This document shows positions 1 to 11,550 of a stretch of 64,000 nucleotides of DNA, piece by piece. Below the pieces are notes generated by a model. It saw only the letters and a list, made by a program, of their open reading frames with translations. It made no database searches and was not told the DNA's origin. The stretch lies in assembly GCF_963855985.1 (NCBI RefSeq), contig NC_087099.1, forward strand, positions 2,696,001 to 2,760,000. The letters run 5' to 3'. This DNA is from Ostrinia nubilalis. Taxonomy: Eukaryota; Arthropoda; Insecta; Lepidoptera; Crambidae. The number at the start of each line of letters is the position of its first letter. The first letter of the stretch is position 1. The translations under genes were made by a program, and so were the position numbers.

Positions 1-550
1 AAGAAAAATAAATCTTAAATAATAACCAATAATTTTAAAAAGGTAAAATATTGTTTCTGAAGGAATTTCAGTTTCAATTTATTTGATGAAAAGCGGCACT
101 TTGTATATTTTTACGTATTAAGTAGAATATATTATGTTTTTTTAAGAAGATAATATGTTGAAGTATTAGGGTACTTATTTGAGAATCGTTCCCAATTGGA
201 TGATGAAGACGTTAACGTAATCGAAGAATTTAAGCAGCTATTTCGTCAGCTTTTGTTCTGTTCTACGAGTATATATAACTTTCAGCTTTGCTAGTTAATT
301 CACTGAACTACTTAAATACTTTTCGCTCGCTGTGGCATATATGGAACACGGCTTTTCGCAGCCATTAACGTGATAAATGGCGGCTCAAATGCGAGACGCG
401 CGCGCTGCGTGACACGTGACGCGTCATTTCCACCCGATACGTTCGCCCATGCCAATAGATTCATCTCAGCTTAATTACTATCTAATACAAGTATTTGTTA
501 CTTTTCACTGACTGTATTTTATAACTGTTTTAATATTAGATTCCATATTC
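1..550. other. non-coding stretch with a CpG-rich patch
   Basis: No supportable gene is seen. Around 376-426 there is a short GC-rich patch with an ATGGCGGC site and a CACGTG E-box (413-418) inside the near-palindrome TGACACGTGACGCGTCA (410-426). This could be regulatory, but nothing shows it is used. Confidence 0.3.
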
Positions 551-690
551 CATTTCAGCAAAAGCCAGTGCTGGATAAAGCCCCCCAAAGGATTTCGACA
601 ACGACCGGTCCTACGCTGCCCGCAGCTTCACGCGATTTTATAAAATCTGGTCCATCAATTGGATTGGGAGGCCTGCTGCGGCTATTTTTT
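551..690 (-). mobile_element. RTE-type LINE 3' end fragment
   Basis: Read on the minus strand, this matches the 3' end of the RTE copy at 43266-45270. It has the AGGCCTCC block, a diverged stretch corresponding to the TRWTDDLVKVAG...DRSLWKTLGEAF peptide, a CCTTTGGGGG block, and the CAGCACTGGC...GCTGAAAT terminus that corresponds to CAGCAGTGGACGTCATTTGGCTGAAA in the younger copy. It is interrupted by substitutions and indels, so it is an old, 5'-truncated copy with no coding capacity. The family link rests on by-eye alignment within this window. Confidence 0.7.
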
Positions 691-1617
691 CTAGTACGTG
701 TATCTGAACTTTAATTTTAAATACCATTGCAGTTTGTGTCATTATTCGGCACTTGATTTTACATATTAGTAAATACGTTATACATAACAAGGTTTCAGCC
801 CACGACATATTGGAAACAATCATCTTCTTTCATCAACAGTTTGTAACAATTTGTAACGAGCGAGGCAATATTCTACATAGTAACATAATATTTTAACCCA
901 GAGACATGAGCATTACAGATTCCCCACCATATGATTTTCAATTAATTATAAACTAAACTGAATTGTATGTACCTTCGAAAAATAGTTAAAGTGTAACATC
1001 TGCCAGACATATGCGTACCGTGATAAAATCTTTTCGATGATTTAGGCGACAAACGGATGGGCTTATGGCGCGATAAATGCTTATCGCGCCGAGCACTGGT
1101 CACAACAACTTCGGACTATGTCTCCTTGGTCATACCTATCATGTCATATTTACGGAAACATTATAAATGTTCCTCGGTGTCAATTAGCAAACGATATCCG
1201 GTTAGGCGTAGGTGGCTAACCTAATTTATGATGGATCAAGTGCGAACGGTAACGGCGTCGATGGGGAAACTCAATTATTAATCACGTTTCCGCGCCACTA
1301 ACGCAATCATGCCGTGGGACGATAATATGATCGTAGAGGTATTCCTTGAAAAAAAAATGTTCTTTTACACTGACGACTATGAGACGGACCCGCTTCTTTT
1401 AATCGCCGATGGCCGTTTAAGGGCACCATATAAACTTTATAGCGATTTTATAAATAATCTTACAACCTAAATTAGTAGAATAAGATAGAGCCGTGAGACT
1501 AGAAATCCTGTTACGCTTTCCAGAAAGTGGTTTCAACATTAATTTATTATTTAACCTTTCCTTACAATAACTAAGAATAGGGCGCTTTTTGGCCTTTATA
1601 TTATTTTTGTTTGCCTA
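691..1617. other. non-coding stretch, no gene seen
   Basis: AT-rich sequence without a convincing coding frame. The only structured element noticed is the perfect hairpin at 1067-1090. Confidence 0.4.
1067..1090. repeat. perfect 10-bp inverted repeat, ATGC loop
   Basis: GGCGCGATAA (1067-1076) and TTATCGCGCC (1081-1090) are exact reverse complements around the 4-nt loop ATGC. The stem is more GC-rich than its surroundings. Function is unknown. Confidence 0.8.
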
Positions 1618-1880
1618 TACAGGGTGGAAACATTAAGTGATCTCACTCGTTTATTTCTAAACTATACAAGATATTGATAAACTGGTTGACTTACTTTGAC
1701 TTGACTGACCTGGAAGCTGGAAACATTGAATTTTCGGATAGATCCAGTTTATTCTGTAACCTATTAATAATACCGTTTGATAGAGCTCGTGAAGCACTTT
1801 CAGGATCAGTAACTAGTTTATTGATATCTTGTATAGTTTAGAAATAATCGTGTGAGATCACTTATCGTTTCCACCCTGTA
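1618..1880. mobile_element. 263-bp MITE with ~70-bp terminal inverted repeats (TA target site)
   Basis: The element begins TACAGGGTGGAAAC and ends GTTTCCACCCTGTA. The first 70 bases (1618-1687) and the reverse complement of the last 70 (1811-1880) agree at all but about 7 positions. TA dinucleotides flank both sides (1616-1617 and 1881-1882), as expected for a TA-targeting Tc1/mariner-type insertion. It has no coding capacity, so it would be mobilised in trans. The high arm identity suggests a fairly young copy, and its transcript could fold into a long hairpin. The superfamily assignment rests only on TA and short size. Confidence 0.8.
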
Positions 1881-3419
1881 TAATATATTGTTTTAAAATG
1901 TATTTAAATTAAGGTATATGGTAGCAATCCCGTCAGTAATAATGATTATAGGTACCTATATAATGTCTTTCACGTATTTGTAATTAACTAAAATAAATAG
2001 AAGTTCAGTAAGGTTTTTTATGATAATACTTCTTGCAATCAGTCAGAGCCCACAAGTGTTCATCAGAGCAAATTACCAGTATAAATAACCCAGACCGTAG
2101 TAACTCTTAATTGTCGGTCAAGACATCAATCCGAATGTTTATTTAAGATCCATTTCAGGTGCTCGGAATGCTCGGAATTAAATCCAGGTTACGCAAAGGT
2201 TCGGATGGCGGGCGGAATTATGAAAGGCCTTTAATGGCTTAATCTTTATCTAAAACCATTGGGGCGAGATAATGCCGGGTCGGCAGCATAGATCGCCATT
2301 ACCCTTCATTGTTTGGACAATGGATCTTAAAATATTTAAGGAAAGTTTAATTTTGGAGTTCTTTTGTCTCGCCGAGGGCGCCCCGCCCGCCCAGACGGTG
2401 TGCGCTTGGCGTTAGCAAGAAAGATTATTATAACGGATCTGATTACAATTAATGATTTGATACTCTGAATTGGCTTCTTATGATTTTAAGTGAGAAACTC
2501 ATTTCTTATGATTTTAAGTAAAAAAAGTGAGAAACCCTTTTCTTTAAGAAACCTCGCTAATTAAGGATGCAACGTAAATTTAAGAATGAGGGTGCGTGTA
2601 ATATCAATCAACGTAAATCGATAACGTGTTGTTTTACCCACAATCACACTATTTACGTGAAATTAAAAAACTTAGTTGAGCGTATGTAGCTGATAATGTT
2701 GAGTTCATATCTCCAAGCACAAGATATTTGGACCCCAGTGGGACTTGAATCCGCTACCACAGCCAGGCAGACTCTATCAATGTCACTACAAACCTTAGGA
2801 CCATAATATGCTTCTTAAAGGTTCTATTCACATTCATTTAATTTACTAATAATTCCTCCGATTAATTAATTAAATCTCAAAATGAATTATGATACCATTA
2901 ATATTCTCAGTTTCATCATTGATAAACTAAGTAGCCGACGAACGTTTTATCAAAAAGCTCACGATCCGTCACTCCGCGGTGAAATCGCGATTAATTTGCT
3001 ATAAAATCGTTTTGGCTCCTCTAAATTATTCATTACGCGCCCCGATCGGCCATTAGAAGCCTCGAATAAATTTAATTGACTGACATTATAAAAATGTTAT
3101 CGCATTTGCTTCAGAGTTCAAACAATCAAACATTAATCGAGATTAAATAGGGCGTTAAATCACTAATAATAGCAATTTCGTGAGAATAGATTTGTTTTGT
3201 ATTTGTAAGTATATTTTGATTTTTTGTGTCTTTTAATTTGCTAGTAAGAACATCACAAGTTCAGTCAGAATAGTTTTTATCCTATCTAACATAATGTGTT
3301 AGAATTTGAAAAAATCTAAAGCAAAACCAATCCCATGTGCCTTTTTTAATACTCGTACATAATTTCCTAAGTTTTGTGTCTTCCAATTATCTGCATTTCA
3401 CATAAATACTCAGCCTCAT
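1881..3419. other. non-coding stretch, no gene seen
   Basis: Mostly AT-rich. A short GC-rich patch lies at about 2370-2412, and a possible tRNA-derived SINE piece at 2738-2801. No coding frame or splice-site pair is convincing. Confidence 0.35.
2738..2801 (-). repeat. possible tRNA-derived SINE fragment
   Basis: On the minus strand a B-box-like GGATTCAAGTCCC follows an A-box-like stretch at about the distance found in tRNA-derived SINEs. The boxes are imperfect and no cloverleaf can be drawn. This is a weak call; it could be chance. Confidence 0.3.
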
Positions 3420-3725
3420 AAACACTGGAGTGTTTTCAAACTCTACACCATTGGTTCCCAAAGTGAGGTGCAAAGACCTTTAAAGGGGGCGCGGGCCATC
3501 TGTGTATATAAGTATAAAAATCCTGCGACCGCTGAGGGAATGCATTCCAGGCTGCTCGATACGACCAATAAATAATCTTGACTGGAGGAGGGGGGGCGCG
3601 GAATTTTTTATGGTCGAAAGGTGGCGCGTCTCAAATAATTTTGGGAACCAATGCTCTACACGATGCGAGCGTAATTTAAACACTGGAGTGTTTTCAAACT
3701 CTACACGATGTGCGCGTAATTTCGC
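3420..3725. repeat. 45-bp tandem duplication split by a MITE
   Basis: The unit AACACTGGAGTGTTTTCAAA-CTCTACAC-GATG...GCGTAATTT occurs twice in a row. The first copy is 3420-3448 plus 3662-3677, and the second is 3678-3722 or so. The first copy is interrupted exactly after CTCTACAC by the MITE at 3449-3653. Removing the MITE and one CTCTACAC restores two adjacent units differing at about two bases. The duplication is therefore at least as old as the insertion. Confidence 0.8.
3449..3653. mobile_element. 205-bp hAT-type MITE with perfect 8-bp target-site duplication
   Basis: The 14-bp terminal inverted repeats are perfect: CATTGGTTCCCAAA at the left and TTTGGGAACCAATG at the right. The 8-bp direct repeat CTCTACAC flanks both ends (3441-3448 and 3654-3661). 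An 8-bp duplication with CA...TG ends is the signature of hAT-superfamily transposons. The interior is GC-rich and non-coding, so it is non-autonomous. Open frames on both strands across it are accidental. Confidence 0.85.
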
Positions 3726-5435
3726 CACTCGCCGATTAATCGCAGCAAACGGCCGGCCCTAAGTGACACGCGCACTTTGTCTGCGCACCTGAGCTCGTTA
3801 CTTATGCCGCGGGCGCCATTATTAAATTCACTGCCTTCGGAGTTGTCGTGTCGCGGGAAACTTTTCATAAATCGTCCCGACATAAAACATGCAGGACCGG
3901 AATTTGGCGCTACAAACTTTTTTTTCCTGCCGAAGTTTTCGGCTCTATGTTAATTAAGGGTTTATAAGAGTTTTATTATAAATTCATTTGAGTTACAAGA
4001 AAAGAGTTTGTCTCGTGTCGTTATTTTAACGACACCACTACAAGTGGAACAAAAATCAAGGATAAGTACCTATTCATTGTTCGTATGAGAATTACTATTG
4101 TTAACCACTTATTGCACTCACTTGTCTAAAATCATAATTACTTTTCAAAGATAAGAGCTTTCTAACAAAATTAAATAGCAAAAACTGTTTGCCTATAAAA
4201 AACCAACAAACTTATGCTACTTTAAAAAAAATGCAGTCTTCAGATTAAATAACATGACTAAGGTAGGGTCTTTAAAAGCATATGTATAAAAGGTCAAGTG
4301 TGAGGTGCGAACCAAGATAGGGAGACTCATTAGTGACTCCGCGCGCTAATTGCAACGTTACTCATTCCAACTCCACCTCAAAAATTATTCCAAACACAAT
4401 ACACGGGTCAGCTGATACTAATGAACGTTGGTATCTTGCTGTTTAATTGGACTTTAAATCCTTTGAAACTTAAGTTTTTTACCTTGCTTCCTCGCAGAAG
4501 TTAAAAAACTACTAGTTACCCAATTTACCTGAAACAAACAAAAACAACGTTAGTAATCGATTTTCTATACACCACCACTTTTTCCTCAAAAGGATAATAT
4601 GCTAATGGAGCAGGAAATTCTCCATTAACGGTTGTTTATTCCACTCTGTCTTCTGTTAAGGACTTAAGGCTCTAAGTTAGGAGCCTCTGGCCATAATAGG
4701 CAGCCTCGTAAATCTTCAATAGAGCTGCTATCTCCAGAGCTCCCTAACTCTGAATAAATACAAGCCATTTGTAAATTTATCCCCGAGTTATTTCAGAACG
4801 GGTTAGATCTTAGTCTAAGAACAGTGGTGCTTAGACAATTTGGAGCGCGACCCATTTCGTACGACGAAAAGGTTAAAATAAATTGACATTATACGAGTAT
4901 AAATGAAATTAAAAGACTACATTACTCTTCGTAAATAGGAATCTCGATTGTAGCAAATGTAAATGACATAAATATTTTGTATTCTCCGTGGAGGGTGGCG
5001 GTATGAAACGCTCTTTTAAATTAATTCAGTTCTAAGTATACCCACTTGCGAGTAGATATTGGTCCTTTGACAGCTGTAGGAGGGTGCTCCTGCTGGAGTG
5101 TTAAACAAAACTCGGGGTAGGCGTCCGATACGCGACCCTTTAAGTTGCTTCGACCGCGTTTTTCTCCGTGACCCACTTTCTCGCGATTTTTTCTTACGAG
5201 AACTAAATATGGGCGTAATTCCTGGAGCAATTAGTGTGCAGTTTAATACTCCTTGGTTTTTAAACTGTGGCTGTGAACGGTGTAGTTAAGCTGCTTTTTA
5301 TGCCAAACAGTATATTTTTAATTCAATTGCATTTCTGTGGTAGAATTTTCTCTAATAACATAAAGCGAAGAAAATGAAACTTTACACAGAAACTTTCAGA
5401 GTATAGCTACTGCAAAATATACGTTTGTAATTTGA
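3726..5435. other. non-coding stretch with one long hairpin
   Basis: GC-richer to about 3900, then AT-rich. Short open frames on both strands near 5020-5290 overlap each other and have no domain or codon signal. The only structure noted is the foldback at 4676-4748. Confidence 0.35.
4676..4748 (+). other. imperfect pre-miRNA-like hairpin
   Basis: GTTAGGAGCCTCTGG (4676-4690) pairs with CCAGAGCTCCCTAAC (4734-4748): 12 Watson-Crick pairs plus one G-U out of 15. A further GCAGC/GCTGC stem follows towards a loop of about 22 nt. The size suits a small-RNA precursor, but it could equally be a decayed foldback transposon. There is no expression evidence. Confidence 0.35.
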
Positions 5436-5545
5436 CACATAGGTAGCTTCCTTGGATTTCTTTTTAACCACAACGAGGAAGCTCTTGGCCTTTATCTCAC
5501 CTGATGGTAAGTGACGATCAGGCCGAAGGTGGAATCGAAAAAAAA
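5436..5545 (+). repeat. lepidopteran interspersed repeat fragment
   Basis: The stretch containing ACGAGGAAGCTCTTGGCCTT and the following CACCTGATGGTAAGTGACG...CAGGCCGAAGGTGGA resembles a repeat I recall as very common in moth and butterfly genomes. Ends are not defined, and no target-site duplication was found. Confidence 0.45.
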
Positions 5546-6663
5546 TGCTGATCCAGGAGTTAAATACGTACCTAATAAAATCTATCTCTAGCATACCTAC
5601 CTTTGGATTTTGCTTTGTGTCAGTTGATACTAACTAGAAAATTATTCGCACGAAGTTATTTAAATGATGCCCAGCAAAACCAAATGTCATTACGTTGGCG
5701 GCAATCGCGAGTGGGCCGAAATTTATTGTGAATGATGTGACCACAAAATTGAATTATACCTGTTATCGGTATTGCTAATCTTATTATTTCCGTTCAAATG
5801 TTGGACATTTTGCGGTTTAGCAATTTCTGCTCTACAAAGAAGAATACATAGCTAAGTAAATACAGCTGTAAATGGGTAGATAAATACTCTTCATTGTGTA
5901 AGGCACTGAAAAGTTTACAATTAGTGAAAATAAAACAAGTTATTTAAAATAACAATTGATTTGAAAGAACGTACTTAGGCATACGTTTGAGCAAGTGTTG
6001 ATGGTGATGTTTCTTAAAAACATACATTTACTAATTCACTTCCTTCAAATGTTTCCCCCTCGATTACTGCATCTCATTTCTAATAAACATTATGAGAACG
6101 ATGCAGGACGAGGAAGCGAATTGTAACATGGCGGCGATCACAACAAATCGAAACTGGCATTGACTATTCTCATTATCGCTCTTTTGAAATATTTCCGTCC
6201 ATAAAACAAATGTATAATGTGGACTTCAATTAGCTAGGCACAGTTGTCGACAGTCAAAGCAAAAACAACCGCCAGCCACCAACAAAGAGCAAACCCACGC
6301 GATCAGAAAGCTCTCACAGGCACTTGTGTGCATGTGTACCTGAGACGCGCACGGGCATCCGCTCGCTTGAGCCAAGGCCGGCCATTGTGGATAGGCTTTT
6401 GTTCCCGGTTTGTGGGTCAACCGGACGCGCCGGCTAACCGTTTGCTTGGATCCGCGGTGTGTGCTAGCCCTTAATTACTATGTGAAACTGTAAATGTGGG
6501 TTTCTGTCAATGTTTGACCAGGCATGAAAGTACCACTAAAAAGCACTACGTAAGTGTTTTATTTATTTAGAGTAGGCTTAAAGCTCATAAAACATCATAC
6601 TTGTTTACAGTAATTCGCAGTAATAAGTTCGCAGGCGTTGTTGTTTCATAGCAACAGCTGACA

Positions 6664-6708
6664 GGTTTCTATGTATTTCTATAAAATAACCTCAAATACA
6701 TAGAAACC
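6664..6708. repeat. perfect 15-bp inverted repeat
   Basis: GGTTTCTATGTATTT (6664-6678) and AAATACATAGAAACC (6694-6708) are exact reverse complements around a 15-nt loop. No flanking direct repeat was seen, so origin and function are unknown. Confidence 0.75.
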
Positions 6709-6810
6709 AGTAGTGTAGCGACGATAAGTCCTTTAATGCTGCTGCATGGAGTCAGCTACGAAATCATACCTTTAAACTACCTTACAATCACACTGATCGT
6801 AGAACTACTT

Positions 6811-6850
6811 CGTAGCACATAAAGCTACTACGAAGCTACGAGGCTACGGG
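6811..6850. repeat. CTACGA/CGTAGC motif cluster (copy 1)
   Basis: Several overlapping CGTAG/CTACG words, for example CTACTACGAAGCTACGAGG, create short palindromic pairings. The same vocabulary recurs at 9984-10108, 51212-51300 and 53226-53300. It is probably a diverged dispersed element. Confidence 0.4.
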
Positions 6851-9800
6851 AAATCTTCGTATTGATAACTTGCGGAATAACATACAATAGTGCGGCTTAT
6901 GCGGCGAAGTGAAAAATGAGGAAATAATGACGCCGCGGGCTGCAGCTGAGAATCTTTACAACGCTGGCGAAACCCACCTGGGAAGTTTGTTCATTTGAAA
7001 AATGTTCCCGTGTCTAACCAACGGCCTGCTTCGTTGTGTAAAAATGCTGATGATATCACCTTTGGGATTGTATTGTTTTGTTTCATATTAATACAAACTT
7101 TTTTCTTTAGATTAGTATTTACTCAATACTGTATTGCACAAGTTGCAGTATCTAGATGTCTTTTAGAGATTAATATTTTTGGGGTAGCACGGGATCAAGT
7201 GCTAAATCCCCACGTACGTCGCCTCTCATAGAGGTTCAAGTGCATTTGGTTCATCGCCTCACTGTCGGTAAACCACCCGTTTTCCCGAGTAAGCACAGTT
7301 CCTTCGCTCGAACGTCTCGGTGCATTCGGTTTTCTGATTCATTCTAGCGAAATCATTCGCTTACTGCTGCTCCAGAGAGCATAGTTTATGTTTTCTGTTT
7401 TATGTAAGTTTTTGTACGCGTATCTTCCACTCATCTTCCACCTTATAAAATTTTTCGAGTCTTTCTGTCCCTTTCCAGTTCATAATATCTTTTATCAATA
7501 ATTGGTAATAGGTATATCTGCAAAAAATAAGATGATTTCTGACTCTCATAGTTTTTTTTTTGGGGTTATCTCATTCCTGCTAACGATAGATCATGGGATA
7601 TGTAAGTAAAGAGACTGATAGAGCAAATTCAGTCATCGGCGTAGCCCTAAATGCATAGTAAAGTACTATAACCTATGAGACTGTTTCCAATATCCATTGT
7701 CTAGTAAAGGTTCTTCTTACTACTACCACAGAATAATAATAAGTACTACGTACAGAAGTTTTACTTCGCGAAGGTATTTAAAAAAATGTATGCTCAATGT
7801 CATTAACAATATGGTGTAATTTAGCCTGTCTCAAGAGTCAAGCACCATTTTGTTGACAAACGTCAGTGATCGGCACTGCGCCGAAGCTATAGGGCTGACT
7901 TCGGTAAAATGATGTGACGTGAGGTGCCAAACTGCGGAAAATGGCGGAGGAAATACATGATTTAGCATGAATTATCATGAATAATATTAACTACTTATTA
8001 CCTCTCTCAGTGTCTTGAGGCAACTTAAAAAAGTACATTCTGTATTTTTATTACTATTTAGGCAGTTAAATACTGCACATTTCTTTATTTTCTTCCGTCA
8101 TACCTACACAAGAATACGCGTGCGTGAGTCAATGTTCGCTCGTATGTGAGGCCTTGTCGAATAGTATCCTGTAGGTGGGCCATCGTGCGTGTTTTGTTTT
8201 CGATGTAAACTCGCGGAGATGAACAGGCCTGCTACTACTTACTTTAGATTAGATACCGCAGTATAGAATTGTTTATTTATTAAAATACCTGCCTACTTCT
8301 AAACAAAAAAGCTGTAGTGCTGTTTGAAAGTTGGCTCTCCTGAGCGCAGTATCGATGCGGGCACTCGGCTGAGCACTCGATTCGCGAGTGATTACAGTTC
8401 ACTCGACGCGTTCCACTCGTCAACTTCAACGATCATGATGTACGATTCGATAAGTTCTCACTCGATTATCGCACCAGCGATATGTTATTCCCAAAATGTA
8501 TACGGGAATAATGTATATGAGAATAAAATATCCTAGAAATAATCTACAGGGTGACTTGTAACGAGTGGACATCCTTTTTTTTAGGGATTGTAGTTACAGG
8601 TAATTTGCAACCAATTTAGTTATGTGTATGCATAAGTAAAAGTCAGACATTTATGAGATATTTTGATTTTGTATGGAAAAATCATTTAGATAAACTAAGT
8701 ACGAGTAAACCAATCGACGTCTGCTCTCGCTCACCACTCATTCAGAACGAGTGAACCCATTCAAAATCGTTTACAGTTATATTCGAATTTCAAACAAGAG
8801 GCGGAAATGTTCTCGACAGAATTCGCATGGTTTCAGTGTTGTTCAGATATTGTTTTGAATATAGGTAAATAACGAATTTTTATTTACTAAAAATATTTCA
8901 ACAAATGAACTTAAAATTATTCATAGAATGAACTACCTAAATTTACAATAGGATTCAGATACAACTAAAATGAGGTTTACCTACAATAACTAAATGCATG
9001 ACGTAAGTCTGTCTGTAGTCTGTAATCAAGAGCAGGATCTAAAAAAGTGGAAATGTAGAAAGAAAAGCAAACAAAACATTCTAAAATAAATACATACGCT
9101 TCCTTGTTATTTGAAAGTACTACATAAAACATGTTGAAACGAACTGGTGTTGATTTTAGCTAAATGAAAGTGAGCCGCGAAGAGAAAAGTCGTGTCTGAG
9201 GCCTCTGGTGTTTGCCCTCCTTGTTTGTTCGATTTGGTCCGATCGTTTCATTTTGGTACTTGCCAAGTTCAGAAGACTTGAAAACGATATGGAATTGAGG
9301 GGTTTACTACTTTTTTTATACACATACGTTATATGAAATTCATAAAAAACCCGCGGTTAATTCTAGTTAGAAAACGGGTCAAGAAATTTTTCCAATATCA
9401 TGTGAAAATTCCTTGGATATTTCGTATCACCGAAAATTAAGACCATTGGAGAGAAAAAATGCATAATTAAGATATTGAACTGCGAAGAAGTAACTAGAAT
9501 AGGTATGCACATAGACACAGAGGTAAATGCAATGTGTTTACGCAGTGGCAATGACTAAAGATATCAATATCAAACTTCGAATTGTCAGCTCCCGAATTTG
9601 CAAGTACTGAGTTCTCCGTTCTACAGTCTCAACTTCGAGCTCAGATGAGTTAGTTCTTGATTGCTTTCCAATCAGAAACTGGGACAATGTTGTTTCCTTT
9701 AAATATGAAATCACTTGCTCACGTTTTGTTTTTATTTAAAAAATATCAGCTTTAAATACTTGACTCAAACTATGTTAGGTATCGCTTTTGAAATATATTT

Positions 9801-9983
9801 TATTGTATGAATAACCCAAGTCAGATAGGGTTTTAATTGGACTGCGTAATGGTATTCCGTTCCACGCTCCTCGTAATTAGGGCACCGCTGCGTTGATCAC
9901 TTGTATCGCAATATCGTTATAGCCGAAGGGCTGGTTGCCCATATTTGCTGTGTCGAAATTAAATTGAGCGCAAATACAGATAC

Positions 9984-10108
9984 GTGCTACGGTTTGCTAC
10001 GACGTTTTTAAGCGCTACACAATAACCACACAGTGCTACGAAGTTTTATAATTACTATCGTCTACATTCTTGATTCGTAGTCAAATTACCTACGAACTAC
10101 GAATTCGA
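9984..10108. repeat. CTACGA/CGTAGC motif cluster (copy 2)
   Basis: Contains GTGCTACGG, TTGCTACGACG, GCGCTACAC, GTGCTACGAAG, TTCGTAGTC and CTACGAACTACGAATTCG within about 125 bp. It shares GTGCTACGAAG-like words with the 53-kb cluster. Confidence 0.4.
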
Positions 10109-10691
10109 AGAGTACAAAACTTAACCATATTAACTTAACATATTTCGTAATGTTTACTTATTATTATGTTTATGATGTTCTACGAGTATAATTACGTCGA
10201 AATTGTATTTCGCGTAAACAGGATGGTTTTGATCGATTAAAACGTAAACAAGAAACTAATTAATTACGAACAAACGTACGCCAAATTAGCTTCTACAATA
10301 ATATTATAGACGTTTCCACCGCCAAACAATATTGATATCGAAAGATCAAATCAAATAGGGCGTTCTATATTACAAAGACAGATACTTTATGACAGATACG
10401 TGTAATGATTTGAAAGCGTATAAACTCGTATAATTCAGCAAACAAGAATTCAAGCACGCACGCTCATATCCACAGGGTATGCAAAACCAACAGAACGGTT
10501 CAGCAGCTTTGCACCGATTGCAATCACACGGGATTAACAGCTGAACGACAAATGTGAACTGCAGTTAGAATCCGATCCTAATTATTGAGACAACAGTATG
10601 AACGTGTTCCAAAATGCTGGTTAATTTCAAAATGCTTGTAGACTACATTAAAAGAAAAAGACTTCCTCATAGAAATGCGTGACCGTTAATG

Positions 10692-10874
10692 CATTGAACG
10701 CGGTAATCTCAGAAATTACTGGTCCGATTTGAAAAAAATATTTTTGTGTTCGATAGCCCATTTATAGAGGAAGGCTCTATGCAAAATCACCCTACAGCCA
10801 ATTGGGGTAAAGTAGTAAAGAAAAATGTTGCAAAAACGGGAAATATTTTCACGCGTACGAAGTCGCGAGAACAG
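10692..10874 (-). repeat. CCCGCG-ACTTCG short interspersed element, minus copy
   Basis: On the minus strand it starts at CGCGACTTCGTACGCGTGAA. It then runs through a GCCTTCCTC-TATAAATGGGC block and TTCAAATCGGACCAGTAATT, ending near GAGATTACCGCGTTCAA. The 55998-56205 copy has the same order of blocks with about 80% identity by eye. It is a non-coding Lepidoptera-type short element; whether it is Helitron- or SINE-derived cannot be settled here. Confidence 0.65.
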
Positions 10875-11344
10875 TTAGTAAAATCATATATCGGATTAAT
10901 TAATGGCTATGACTTTATTCTTAGTGTGATTCCTATAGCAAAATCTTCCCTATGAGATTTCCCTTAATCATCACTATATTTTAATAGTGTAAAGTTATTG
11001 AACTGCAAACCAACGACAGAATTTGCGGGAACTTTCCGCGGCGTCTTGATTATTCGCTCCTATTCCTTCTATTGTCGTAGCGTCGCAGACATAAATAAAA
11101 CGAGTTTTCCGAGCTAAAACGAAATTTGCAATTTGAAAATGCTTGATGCTAGTATTTCAAAAAGCAAACGCGAGATCATTTTGCAAATTGAAGAGTTTTG
11201 TAATGTCCAATCTGTCTTCATGCATCTCTTTGATAAGGTTGGTATTTCAAGTTCGAACTAAGCGTAGTTAATATGAGCACAAAATAATTGATTAAAGTCA
11301 CAACGGTCAAAAAGGCAAGTAAAGTGGTTTGCTTTATGAGTTAG

Positions 11345-11540
11345 ACATCATTCTTATTGTACATACAGTGGTGACTGAGTTTGTTGCGGCGCTTCTTCTC
11401 AGCACTTGCCAAACGTTGGTCTCGAAGCGCTGGTAGGGTAAAAAGATTATGAGACATGTAAAGGCTCCTTAAAAGCAAAATATTTGACGATTTGTAAGTA
11501 CTATTTATTTTGACAAGAAATTTTGACCTTTGACTTTGAC
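11345..11540 (+). repeat. lepidopteran retroposon fragment with TTTGAC-rich tail
   Basis: GTTTGTTGCGGCGCTTCTTC followed by GGTCTCGAAGCGCTGGTAGGG resembles a repeat I recall from many moth genomes. It ends in a TTTTGACC-TTTGACTTTGAC tail at 11518-11540, typical of a retroposed element. It abuts the pogo-like element starting at 11551. Ends are approximate. Confidence 0.5.
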
Positions 11541-11550
11541 TAGTCATATG

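Larger units (their letters stand above)
5546..10690. other. long non-coding stretch
   Basis: No convincing gene. It holds a GC-richer block (about 6240-6475, open on both strands, no recognisable protein), a 15-bp perfect hairpin (6664-6708), two CTACGA-rich clusters (6811-6850, 9984-10108), and two ATGGCGG sites resembling YY1/Pho motifs (6128, 7940). It fits a large intron or intergenic region. Confidence 0.35.

Noticed and set aside
3480..3883. Open frames on both strands around 3.5-3.9 kb
   Set aside because: They lie over the 205-bp MITE and the tandem duplication and have no conserved domain.
6226..6474. Overlapping frames on both strands in a GC-richer block
   Set aside because: No start context, splice sites or recognisable residues on either strand. 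Could be regulatory, but no gene can be supported.
8546..8620. TACAGGGTGACTTGTAACGAG as the left end of another TA-flanked MITE
   Set aside because: No matching inverted right end was found within several hundred bases.
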